Shown piece after piece: positions 1 through 8,579 of a stretch of 64,000 nt of DNA. The DNA is taken from assembly GCA_938743325.2 (NCBI GenBank), contig OW568870.1, positions 434,001-498,000 of the forward strand, in the 5' to 3' direction. Position 1 is the stretch's first letter. Every line of letters starts with the position of its first letter. Under the pieces are notes generated by a model, which worked only from the letters and a program-made list of their open reading frames with translations, was not told where the DNA came from and did no database searches. Position numbers and translations under genes: made by a program. Origin of the DNA: Pycnococcus provasolii. Taxonomy: Eukaryota > Chlorophyta > Pseudoscourfieldiophyceae > Pseudoscourfieldiales > Pycnococcaceae.

Positions 1-611
1 GGAACCAGTGATGCTGGGTAGTCTGAGGCGAGGGATTGCGACTGCGACTGCGACTGCGTGTGCGAGAGTGGCGGGTAGTGGTCTATTTGCGACTGCGACA
101 TCTGCGACTGCGACTCCATGGCTGGCTGACCGGCTGGCTGGCTGACTGCACAAGTGCCGAAAGCCGTCGTCCGTCACCAAACAAAGTTACAACAGCCCAA
201 GGAAAAATAAATGGCTGCGACGACACTGCTAAAAGGTCGCCGATAAAATAGGAGAGCCGATAGAACAGGGAAGGTTCGGCGCCGATTAAAGTTTAGGGGT
301 TAGGAATCGGCCCTCCGCACCAATCCCCTGAATCACTTAAGGTCTATTTGGGTGATGTTCATGTCTGTATGAGTCAAATGTCGTACTGTATTGGTGTACT
401 GTACTGGTGTGGTGTTTTACACGTTTTTATTTACACAAAAAGAAGCATGTTATATCCTGTAAACAAGCACGGAACTGTTCGAGTTAGACTCGTGAGTGAG
501 TGAGTAATTAAGGGAAACAACTGCGCTTGCTCATCTTGCTCATCACGTACGTTCGTTCGTTGGTTTGATGAAGGCAGAATCAAAAATCATGGACGTTTCG
601 AAAGCGCACGT
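1..611. other. gene-free left edge with GCGACT simple repeats
   Basis: No convincing coding frame is seen. From about 36 to 117 the DNA carries imperfect GCGACT hexamers, followed by a GGCTGGCTGAC-type tract at about 120-145. At 285-303 there is a single AGGGGTTAGG word, and at 370-405 two TACTGTA words. The region lies beyond the 3' end of the minus-strand methyltransferase-like gene. Confidence 0.6.
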
Positions 612-1457
612 TTAACGGCGTGGGGGTGCAAATGGACAAAAGGATGGCACTGAACGCAAGTAGTGTTCGTAAGCAGGTCCGAGCTCGCGGCGGAGGTCCG
701 GCTCTTCCAGAAGAGACGTCGCCGTGAGAATGTAAACCGTAGCTAGCGACGAGAAGAGAAAATGACCGAGCGTCAGGCATGGCACACACCAAAACGAGAT
801 CAAGAAACCGCTCATCATCGGGTGCGCCACCAGTGTGTAGTGCCACCGACTTGAGAGAGCTGGCGAAGCATCGGCGCGATCCTTCTCGCTCTCCTTAAGG
901 CCGACGAGTCGATTGATATCCACACCAAAACCATCGGAAAGGCCAAAGAGAGCGAAGTGGTCGAGCGCGAAGCTCGCCGTGAGGGCGATTATGGCACCAC
1001 CGACGAAGGCACACCAAAGCGTGGTATGCCACGCCTTAGGCACGTCCCATAGAACGTACGTGAGTGGCACCCACTGTGCAATGAGGAAGTGCAGTAGTCC
1101 AGCCCCCTGTGCGACAAAAACAGGCCTATTCCAAGCACCAAGTAGCAGAGTCTTCTTCACGAGTGGCCTTGCCAAAGTGGAGTGCACTGTCGCCCACAGA
1201 GCGAAGAGTGCGACGTCGATTCCCGCGCGCACGTGAATGGGCGCGTTCGCCCAGGCGGGATTCTGTGCGTCGAGTGTCTTGGCGCCCTCCACCGCCTTTT
1301 GCCATGGTGCGTTCGGCGAAAGAAAAATCAAAAACGCGACGAGCACGTAGACGGCGTAGACGTACGCGACGGCGGATGCGACTGCGGTCAGTGCGGAAGG
1401 CGCCGGTCCGGGCGCGGACAAACGCCACAGTGCTTCCCCCGTCATCACGCCGGGCAT
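612..1457 (-). CDS. MddA/NnrU-like membrane S-methyltransferase
   Basis: The 281-residue protein has about five or six hydrophobic segments and resembles the NnrU/isoprenylcysteine-methyltransferase fold, specifically the bacterial MddA type that methylates methanethiol to dimethyl sulfide using S-adenosylmethionine. Supporting motifs are VHSTLARP (residues 91-98), like the HSxxARP motif of MddA, VAHPMMSG (210-217), like the RHPxYxG motif, the LGH after it, EEPDL (251-255) and a closing Y-x-x-Y-x-x-x-VP pattern near 263-271. The Arg usual before HP is Ala here. It is divergent from the next gene across 368 bp. Membership of the family is likely; the methanethiol substrate is inference. Another ATG at 1443-1445 is an alternative start. 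Confidence 0.8.
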   Translation of the reverse strand: MPGVMTGEALWRLSAPGPAPSALTAVASAVAYVYAVYVLVAFLIFLSPNAPWQKAVEGAKTLDAQNPAWANAPIHVRAGIDVALFALWATVHSTLARPLVKKTLLLGAWNRPVFVAQGAGLLHFLIAQWVPLTYVLWDVPKAWHTTLWCAFVGGAIIALTASFALDHFALFGLSDGFGVDINRLVGLKESEKDRADASPALSSRWHYTLVAHPMMSGFLISFWCVPCLTLGHFLFSSLATVYILTATSLLEEPDLRRELGPAYEHYLRSVPSFCPFAPPRR

Positions 1458-1825
1458 GGGAGAAAATTGGAGAGAAGTGTCACGTGTGATGTGCGTCTGA
1501 CGTGGAAAAGTGCAGAACGTGAATTACAGGGACCACGAGGGGATCCCCAAAGAACACCAAGGAAAAGCTGGGAATCGTTTTTTTGGCAAATTCCTCCTCC
1601 CTCCTGTTCTCCTCGGGCTCGGGCTGCCGGAGAAGCAGATCGCCGGCCATTTCGCGAGACATATCACGCGCGCGTGCTCGTCGTTGGTGCCCGAACTTCA
1701 CTCTCACGAGTCTTCTGCGCGTGTCTTGTTTCGCTTACTACACTCTCACTCTCACTCTCACTTTCGTTTCGTTTCTTTTCTTTTCTTGCAACTTCTTCTT
1801 CTGAATTCATTTTTACCGGGCCACC
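1458..1825. promoter_or_regulatory. divergent intergenic region with CT-rich leader
   Basis: This gap separates two divergent genes and must hold both promoters. A CT-rich tract of CTCTCA repeats at about 1738-1765 changes to TTTTCTT at about 1765-1800 and stops just before the ACCATGA start context of the plus-strand gene. That suggests a pyrimidine-rich 5' leader. No TATA box is evident. Confidence 0.4.
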
Positions 1826-2890
1826 ATGAAGGACGTCGAGGTATGTACACAAGTGTTGCTCGGTTGCTCGGTTCGAGGGGGTCTTGTCTCGGCCTCGGCC
1901 TCGTCGCGTATCGTATGTCTGAGAAAAGGGTGATGTACACTAGGATCGTATTGCACGTACATGTGAGATGGTGGAGGAAAAGGCCGGTGCTTTTCTTGGC
2001 GAAACAAGCACGAAGAACGAAATTTAAGGCCTGGCCGGTTTGCTTATGGAGATGTGATGGGACTTTGCTTACTCAACCATCACTTTACTCACTGTGATCC
2101 CGGCGGGCTCACACACACCACACATATCTGTGTACTACACAGGCACAAGGAGATATCAAATCGCAGGTTTCCGACCTGAAGACGGCGCTGATGCTCGCGT
2201 AAGTGACACGCTCTTCAAACTCACCTTCAACTGTGCGCTCCCCATTTTCTGTTCTAACCACAAGACGAAAAACCAAAACAGCAACTACCAGAACGCGGAG
2301 GCCCCTCCGGAACCTCAGGGTGTAGCCGCTATCGTGAAGCGTGAGCTCAAGCAACGGTGGTGGCTATGGCTCGCCGTGGGTTTCATCGCGTGTACCATGC
2401 TCGCTCTTTCAGGGATGTCAGGGCATATGTACAAGGGCATCAGCGACCCGGGTATGCCCGAGCTCGCTGTGCAGCAGGAGAACGGCGCGGCGTGCAAGGA
2501 AAGCTGCGACTCCCAAGCTCAGCTGCAGGGAGAAAACTCTGTGGCTAGTGGCAGTGCTTTGGCGGCTGACGCGGTGAACACGGGGTCGGATATTGTAGAG
2601 GTGAGTGCTCTTAAGCTGAGCGTACACTTGAGAACGTGCGGTGCGATCAAACTCAAAACTCACGAGCAAAAAACAACACACACGCACAGGTTGCACCCGC
2701 GTTCAACTTGGACGCGTGCATGAAGGAGTGCTTGGATAGCAGCAAGAGGGAAGTGAAGGAGGAGCACGACGAGGCTGCCGCTGCGGGCGCGGAGGAGAAG
2801 GCTGCCGAGGAATCAGGCGACCCTGCGGAGCCTGCGGAGCCCGAGGTGGTTCCGGACTCGGAGGACACGCAGGCGGCGGAGGACGTCTAA
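1826..2890 (+). CDS. single-pass membrane protein, four exons, function unknown
   Basis: I read four exons: 1826-1840, 2143-2198, 2282-2600 and 2690-2890. Donors are GTATGT, GTAAGT and GTGAGT, every intron ends in AG, and the frame is kept throughout (intron phases 0, 2, 0). The product has 196 residues starting MKDVEAQGDIKSQ. One membrane segment lies near residues 50-69, after a short basic stretch (VKRELKQR). The distal part has a few cysteines (CKESC and CMKEC) and the end is Glu/Ala/Pro-rich. The paired CxxxC motifs on the distal side could be redox-active or disulfide-bonded, which is inference. I do not recognise the family. The splice signals are the best support that this is a real gene. 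Confidence 0.65.
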
Positions 2891-3413
2891 AGTCGTCGGC
2901 GATGTCTAAAGCTGAGATCCCTTAATCAGTAACGGAGTGCACTTTCCTTTGTCCAACTTATGGTCGTCCATACACACTGGTCATTCAGCCGTTCCTTTCA
3001 GCGCGCTGTGCCATTCATTCATCAGCGCGTTCCGTGTTGTATCCTACCAGGTATGGCGCTGCTTTCGAAGCCACCTTAAGGTAATCTTAGACGATTTTCG
3101 CTTTTGGCCGGGCAAAAGCGTTGACAATCAACCTCTTCGAACGTCTCAATAGCGCACGGTGGAATCCTTCCGCGACCTTGCAAGGTTGCAGTAGCATAGT
3201 AGCTTGCAAGTAAAGTTTCCCATGCGACTTGCAAGACCTCTATGCAAGATGGTCAAAAACCGAATTCCCATCCCATCTCTTCGAATGAAAACGAATCGTC
3301 TGGGATCCCACCATTCCACCAACGAACCAAGGAGGCCCCTTCCCTTTGGACCTTTCGACCTTCCCAACGAGTTAAGGTTCGTTCAAACGTTCCAATTCCC
3401 TTTCCGACTGAAC
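2891..3413. other. intergenic, no gene seen
   Basis: A frame open to the next gene runs back to 3222, but its translation is low in family-like sequence. I see CACCTTAAGG at about 3072 and a GTAAAGTTT word near 3210, both of kinds that recur in other gaps of this window. Nothing else is apparent. Confidence 0.4.
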
Positions 3414-4880
3414 ATGCCCTCCTCGCCTCCTCCTGAACATGCCCTCCCGCCCTCCTCGCGGCCGCACGTGCACGTCTTACACGTCTTGCGTGATGAAAAA
3501 GTCAACTCATCAGCATCGTCGTCGTACTCGGACAAACAAATCGTCAAACAATTAGGGCCGTTCCTGCCCAAGGAGGCCCAAGCAGTGCCGGCCGCATCCA
3601 TCCTTCTCATTGCCGAGTCCCATACCATAGTGGACCTCGTCGACCACGTGCTGAAGACGCCGTACGTAAAAAACCAAAGGTACGGGCATTTCGAAGAAGA
3701 CGCCAACTCGCACATGTGGAACTTCGTGTTTCCGCCGCGGGAGGGCGAGCACAAGGTGACCAGGATTGAGGGACCCCAGTTCCTCGACGAAGAGGCGCGA
3801 CGCACCGCACGGACGCTAGCGAGTCTGAACCTCGCCGAAGGAGACGAGTTCAAACTCACGTACGACTATGGGACGACCACAGTCGTGAAGCTGCGCTTGG
3901 AGAAGATGCGAGAGCTTGCAAACAACGAGCAGGTACAGAACTTCCCGCGCATCGGAGACGTCGCGGCACAGCCACCGCCAGCAAAGAAACTCAAGATGAG
4001 TGTGGCTGCGACAGTGGCAGAGAGGCTTGCTGAGCTCGGACCTGAGGAGGATAAGAGAGCGTGGCGCTTCACTTGGGGATGTCCTGAACTGTGGATCCGC
4101 GAGAATGGGAAACTGCTCGCGGGCAGCACTTACGGAGGAGAGCCTTGGAAGAGGAGAGGCATTGCCGCAGTGGGCGACCCGGTCAAATTGGGCGAATCGC
4201 AGTACCGCGAGTTCGACGTGACATTCCCTTTGCCAACACCTTACTGTGATATGTACAAGCCGTTCGCTATTGGCGTGTGCGGGCTCGGCGAGGGGTCCGG
4301 CCGCGCGTGCCGCTTCAAGGATAGCTCCGTGGATCACGGCGGAACATTCGCGAACGTGTACATGAGCGTCGCGCTTAAGCACGAAGAACGTGCGACTAGT
4401 GACGGCAAAGAAGAAGAGGTCACGACTTGCCATCTCGTTTTCCGCAGCAACGATGCAGCCCGTTTTGACGGCCAGGCATTTAACGGAGTGAAAGAGCACT
4501 GTGTGTCTTTCCCGCTCGACAGCAAAGACCAACCCGATTCGACCGGCGGCGAAGAATCCGAAGATGAAGACAGCGATGAGTCCGATGATGACGAGTCCGC
4601 AAATGGATTTACGAGTAGCAGCAAGCTCATCACGATCAGGGTGGGCGTTTGCGTAAGTCTGAGCGCAGAGAATGACGGTCATGTGTTTTGGACGTACAAC
4701 GGCAGGACGCTTCCTTTCATGCTGACCGGTATGCGTTCTGTGTGGAACGAGAATTTGCAGGTGTGCGTGCAAGCGAAATCGCGCACGACTTACCTTACGA
4801 TCGACAATCCGTCGGTGCCTCCATCGGCATCGGGCTCAAACCTGTCGTGGCGCAAGAGCCGCGTCGTCTTCAAGGTATGA
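3414..4880 (+). CDS. pRiA4b ORF-3-like domain fused to a SPRY-like domain
   Basis: From the ATG at 3414 the product is 488 residues. Residues about 15-165 resemble the plasmid pRiA4b ORF-3-like fold: a V-H-V-L start, SHMWNFVF at the place of the family HLHEF motif, and then a segment ending GDEFKLTYDYG (about 145-155) like the family D-x-F-x-Y-x-Y-D-F-G. Residues about 215-480 look like a divergent SPRY/B30.2 domain, shown by DGHVFWTYNGRTL near 421-433, where SPRY proteins have FFTxNG. An acidic linker (EDEDSDESDDDES) at about 380-400 interrupts it. Both assignments rest on short motifs. ATGs at 3222, 3249 and 3285 are in the same open frame; 3414 is chosen because the sequence before it is not domain-like. 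Confidence 0.6.
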   Translation: MPSSPPPEHALPPSSRPHVHVLHVLRDEKVNSSASSSYSDKQIVKQLGPFLPKEAQAVPAASILLIAESHTIVDLVDHVLKTPYVKNQRYGHFEEDANSHMWNFVFPPREGEHKVTRIEGPQFLDEEARRTARTLASLNLAEGDEFKLTYDYGTTTVVKLRLEKMRELANNEQVQNFPRIGDVAAQPPPAKKLKMSVAATVAERLAELGPEEDKRAWRFTWGCPELWIRENGKLLAGSTYGGEPWKRRGIAAVGDPVKLGESQYREFDVTFPLPTPYCDMYKPFAIGVCGLGEGSGRACRFKDSSVDHGGTFANVYMSVALKHEERATSDGKEEEVTTCHLVFRSNDAARFDGQAFNGVKEHCVSFPLDSKDQPDSTGGEESEDEDSDESDDDESANGFTSSSKLITIRVGVCVSLSAENDGHVFWTYNGRTLPFMLTGMRSVWNENLQVCVQAKSRTTYLTIDNPSVPPSASGSNLSWRKSRVVFKV

Positions 4881-5211
4881 AGAGCCGGGCTGGCTTGTAT
4901 CCGGACTACCTTTACTGCTGAGCTGGCGCCCGGACGGAGCCTTGCTTGAGGTCAACTACCTTAACTGGGGGTTTCATCATGCATGGCCCAAATCGATCGA
5001 TCGCAACCCGGTTAACCCCTGGTTGCGATCGAATCCAGACTTGGTTGGCTTCGCCCTGCTGATGATGAACTGTTGTTGTTTCTGAAAGAAATTTAGAAGT
5101 TCCTCTCCTCTGAATTCGTTTTCTCGTGTCTGTGTCTGTCTGTGGGGGTCTCCCTTTCCCCCTACCGCCACAGCCGCCGCCACCCTCCCCACATCACACC
5201 CGCCTCCCGCC
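4881..5211. other. intergenic and 5' leader of the MRT4 gene
   Basis: No coding frame is supported. At about 4992-5032 a short inverted repeat brackets the region: ATCGATCGATCGCAACC on the left and GGTTGCGATCGAAT on the right, which could form a hairpin. The last 60 bases before the MRT4 start are C-rich, consistent with a leader. Confidence 0.35.
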
Positions 5212-6096
5212 ATGCCCCGCTCGAAGCGCTCCCGGTTGGTTTCCCTGACGCAGACGCGCAAGCGCTCGCGCGAGTCCAAGTCTGAGCTCATCAACTCCGT
5301 ACTCACGCACGTCGACCTGCCCTACTCGAATATCTACGTCTTCAACTACCTCGGCCTGAAGTCGGAGCGCATTGGACGCATACGCAAGGCGCTGCGAAAC
5401 GCAGATAAAGCCGAGGGACAAGGTGCAGATGACAATGATGGTAACGAGCCGGTTCAGTCGCGCATGTTCATGGCGTCGTGCAAGGTGATGCGGGCGGCGC
5501 TTGGACGCGACGAGGCGCAGGAAGTGAGGCCTAGGCTGGCGATGCTCTCGGCGAAACTCAAGGGGCAGAGGGGCATTCTGTTCACGAACCTGCCGCAGGA
5601 GCGCATCGAGGCGGCGATTGCCGAGGTGGCAAGCTCAGGAACGGAGTTTGCAAGACCGGGAATCACGGCACCCTTTGACGTGCGCTTCAGCGCCGGGCCG
5701 CTCACTGAAGTGCCATTCTCCATCGAGCCACAACTGCGAAAGCTCGGAATGCCCACCAAGCTGGAACGAGCTGTGGTGACGCTGCTTGGCGATTACGAGG
5801 TGTGCAAAAAGGGTGAGACGCTGACACCACCACAGTGCCAGCTTCTGCGGCACTTCAACCGCAGCCTTCCCGCAAGTGCTGTGTCACGCGTTGTGCTTGT
5901 ATGCCGTTGGACGAGGACAGGTGATGACGACGACGGCGGCGAATTCGAGTCATTGGTACACGACGACGACGAGGAGGAGGAGAAAGAGGAGGAGGAGGAA
6001 GAAGAAGAGGAAGAAGAAGAGGAGGAGGAAGAGGAGCAGGTGATGAAGGAGCCGACTCCGCCTGCGAGGAGGACGCGTTCTCGCGTCAAGTTGTAA
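5212..6096 (+). CDS. MRT4: mRNA turnover protein 4 homolog, ribosome assembly factor
   Basis: The N-terminus MPRSKRSRLVSLTQT is the hallmark of Mrt4/MRTO4, the nucleolar paralogue of ribosomal stalk protein P0 that occupies the P0 site on pre-60S particles and is later exchanged. The L10/P0-like body spans residues about 20-230, with GQRGILFTNLP and FARPGITAPFDV visible. At 294 residues it is longer than typical yeast and animal proteins (about 240) because of an acidic tail: nearly uninterrupted Glu between about 250 and 275, followed by a basic end (ARRTRSRVKL). The tail is encoded by a GAG/GAA microsatellite at about 5970-6037, so its length may vary between strains. It converges on the next gene with only 42 bp between stops. 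Confidence 0.93.
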   Translation: MPRSKRSRLVSLTQTRKRSRESKSELINSVLTHVDLPYSNIYVFNYLGLKSERIGRIRKALRNADKAEGQGADDNDGNEPVQSRMFMASCKVMRAALGRDEAQEVRPRLAMLSAKLKGQRGILFTNLPQERIEAAIAEVASSGTEFARPGITAPFDVRFSAGPLTEVPFSIEPQLRKLGMPTKLERAVVTLLGDYEVCKKGETLTPPQCQLLRHFNRSLPASAVSRVVLVCRWTRTGDDDDGGEFESLVHDDDEEEEKEEEEEEEEEEEEEEEEEQVMKEPTPPARRTRSRVKL

Positions 6097-6138
6097 AAAC
6101 TTGTTTTTTCTTGGTTTTATCAAATATAATTACAGAAT

Positions 6139-7392
6139 TCATGGTATATACGACGCGACGAATATTGTCAACGCCTCCGCCACACTCCACAGGTAAGTAA
6201 TCACGATGTCTTCCTTCGCCGTTCGTATTTGCATGAATTCAATCACAACCTTCATCAGCGCGGGTAGCAGGCCGGAGAAGACAATACTGTTCACCTGCAT
6301 GATCGCGCACCACTTGTACAGGCTCACAACCACGACGTCTGGACTCTTGCGACTTCCATGGCAGATATCCGCCGGCCAACGTGCCAATGCGCCACCGTTA
6401 AAGAGCGTGCGCTGCACGTTACGCGCACAGAGAGCGGCATTCAGGTCAGCATTCAGCGCATTCTTTTCGCCCGCGCTTGAGCACACATCGCCAGCCGCAA
6501 ACAAGTTGGGAATCGGCTTGTGCTTGTCGTCGAGCACCTGACCCGTGTCTGCGACAGCGATGGGCGACCCAACAGTCACACCGCGAATCGTGAAATTCGA
6601 CGTGCATGGCGGAGCGCCCAGGCACGTGTACACGATATCCGCCTTGATGCGCCGTCCATCATCGAGAGTGACGGCGCCGTCGCGTATCGCCCGACCTCCT
6701 CCCGCGGCATCTCGAACACGCGCGTTGGTGATGACGCAGACACCATATTTCTCCAGCCATGCCGTCGCGAGTCGGCTGGCACGTGCGGGCATGCGGTTGA
6801 GCAGTCGCTCGGACGCCGTGATGAGCGTCACGCGCTTCGCCTGTCTTCCCGTCCAGTGTCCAGCCACCTCCGCCGCCATTTCCACGCCGACCGTGCCACC
6901 ACCCACGACGACGACGTCGTGCGCGTTTGAGAGGTGTGCGTGTGCGTGTTCGTACTGCGCGATGCGTTCCGCCACGCTCGCCCTTGTGGTCATGTCCGGT
7001 TTGATGGGCGCCGCGTAGTTCGACCCCATGGCAAGCACCGCCGCGTCGAACGGGATGACACGCCCGTCACCGAGCGTCGCCTCGCCTTCGAACGCCTCGT
7101 TTATGCCAACGCTGACAACGGTTCCCGTGACGAGTTTGCATTTCGTTTTACTCCCTGCAGGCACTTGCTGCGGTATGACGCACGTGCGTGCGTTTGCGGG
7201 TTGCACGATGCATCGCAGGGCCGACGGTGTGAATTCGAAGAAGGACTTCGCGTCGACGAGCGTGATGTCCATAATAGGCACAGTATAATAGGCACACAGG
7301 CATCGTATGAGTTTGCGTCCTGCGAACCCGCCACCAATGACGAGTACGCGAGAGGGTGCCACCTTCACCAAGGATGTGGTGGCATCGGACAT
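6139..7392 (-). CDS. FSP1/AIFM2-like FAD-dependent NAD(P)H oxidoreductase
   Basis: The product is 417 residues from the ATG at 7390-7392, chosen because the dinucleotide fold follows at once. Visible are the FAD-binding VIGGGFAG (18-25), the NAD(P)-binding VVVVGGGTVGVEMAAEV (about 160-176) and the C-terminal flavin motif NLFAAGDV (296-303). This order is typical of the AIF/FSP1/NDH-2 group, enzymes that reduce quinones with NAD(P)H. The N-terminus lacks the glycine needed for myristoylation known in animal FSP1. Instead a hydrophobic segment closes the protein (YLWSVAEALTIFVASYIP), which could act as a membrane anchor. It shares a 229-bp divergent region with the DCC-family gene, another redox protein. 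The exact quinone and compartment are not shown. Confidence 0.82.
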   Translation of the reverse strand: MSDATTSLVKVAPSRVLVIGGGFAGRKLIRCLCAYYTVPIMDITLVDAKSFFEFTPSALRCIVQPANARTCVIPQQVPAGSKTKCKLVTGTVVSVGINEAFEGEATLGDGRVIPFDAAVLAMGSNYAAPIKPDMTTRASVAERIAQYEHAHAHLSNAHDVVVVGGGTVGVEMAAEVAGHWTGRQAKRVTLITASERLLNRMPARASRLATAWLEKYGVCVITNARVRDAAGGGRAIRDGAVTLDDGRRIKADIVYTCLGAPPCTSNFTIRGVTVGSPIAVADTGQVLDDKHKPIPNLFAAGDVCSSAGEKNALNADLNAALCARNVQRTLFNGGALARWPADICHGSRKSPDVVVVSLYKWCAIMQVNSIVFSGLLPALMKVVIEFMQIRTAKEDIVITYLWSVAEALTIFVASYIP

Positions 7393-7621
7393 GATGTGAT
7401 GACGACTGACGACTGACGAATATTCGGAAGGGAGGGAGGGATTTGGGGGCCACAAAAACAACTTACAACAACACACACCTGACGACGAAAGATTTAGTTT
7501 CAGAGTTCCCTGGAACCCCGAACCCGTAACCCCGAACCCGTAACCCTAACCCTAACGGGGAAACCTTCCCCGTTCAACGGATGAATATTGCCTCCCATTC
7601 CTTGTCCCATTTAGATTCATA
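7393..7621. promoter_or_regulatory. divergent promoter region with telomere-like CCCTAA tract
   Basis: This 229-bp gap lies between two divergently read redox genes. Positions 7513-7556 hold AACCCCGAACCCGTAACCCC followed by three CCCTAAC units. The same kind of tract sits in many other gaps of this window. No other recognisable promoter element is seen. Confidence 0.5.
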
Positions 7622-8122
7622 ATGTCCGCAGCACCCCCCAATAATGTGTCCGCCAGCAGCACCGTGCTCGTCGACGGCCAGTGCGCGCTCTGCAGCGCGT
7701 TCGCGCGGTTCGTCGCCGCCAACGACACCAGAGACAAGTTCTACTTCGAAACGCAACAGTCAGATGAAGGGACGAGACTCCTGGCGGCGACGAACATGCC
7801 GATCGACCTGTCGACAATCGTGCTCGTCGAGTGCGTGGACCAACAAACAAACGGAGAGAGAACGCGACCGGCGTACAGGGCATACACCAAGTCGACGGCC
7901 GTGCTGCGCATCCTACGCGGTCTTGGCGGGATGTGGGCGCTCCTCTACGTCTTCGTGCTGGTGCCGGCGGTCGTGCGCGACGCATGCTACGCACTCGTCG
8001 CAAAGTACCGACTCGTCGTGTTCGGGAAAAACGACGTGTGCCAACTGCCAACGCCTGTACTGCGCAAACGCATGGCAAGGAAACGACCTCCTCCGCATGC
8101 AAGTCTACTTGAATCTTTGTAA
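7622..8122 (+). CDS. DCC-family (DUF393, YuxK-like) protein
   Basis: The 166-residue protein has the family signature VLVDGQCALC (residues 15-24), in which D18-G19 and C21-x-x-C24 form the DCC/thioredoxin-like motif; the family takes its name from it. The remainder matches the family pattern: a STAVLRILRGLGG segment about two-thirds along, then a hydrophobic stretch (LLYVFVLVPAVVRDACYALVAKYR) and a basic end. The biochemical role of this family is not settled; a thiol-disulfide oxidoreductase function is usually proposed from the CxxC. There is no obvious transit peptide. The start at 7622 follows the promoter region directly and is the first ATG. Confidence 0.85.
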   Translation: MSAAPPNNVSASSTVLVDGQCALCSAFARFVAANDTRDKFYFETQQSDEGTRLLAATNMPIDLSTIVLVECVDQQTNGERTRPAYRAYTKSTAVLRILRGLGGMWALLYVFVLVPAVVRDACYALVAKYRLVVFGKNDVCQLPTPVLRKRMARKRPPPHASLLESL

Positions 8123-8579
8123 AGTAAATCCGTACCGGTACTGAGGTTTGGGTTTGGTCGTAAGATTTGATCGGTTTGCACTTTCGTCGGAACCGTATTT
8201 GCAATTTTCCGAGAGAAAAAAAAGTCCCCTGTGGGATCCCGCTCCGGGCTCGGTCACACAACTTTTTTATGACGGCGCCATTTTTATGTTTCACTTCACT
8301 ATTGGTCAACCCAAAACGTCATTATTTTTATAACGGAAAAAAAAAGTGAAGGTTGCAAAATGATGCGCATGTCCTGCCCGTCATTTTCAGACAATGTTTT
8401 TCGACTTGCGGTGGGTAGACGGGTTTTAAAATGGACAATTTGGGTTTGTAAGGGTTGGTGTTTTATTCAAAGTTTGTTCTTGTAAAGTATAAATTTTGTA
8501 TTTGTGCGCAGACTCAGCATCAAGCTCAGGCAGAAGGCTGACGCGCAGGCGCAGGCACGAGAGTATTTGATTAAAAGTC
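8123..8579. other. 3' flanking region between convergent genes
   Basis: This AT-richer gap lies between the stops of two convergent genes. It contains several A-rich runs (8214-8223 and 8333-8346) and an ACTTTTTTATGA segment near 8262 that could serve 3'-end formation. No gene is supported. Confidence 0.4.

Noticed and set aside
3816-4772. 318-codon minus-strand frame
   Set aside because: It is the antisense of the SPRY-like gene. Its translation is patternless and rich in Arg/His/Cys, and the plus strand has domain motifs.
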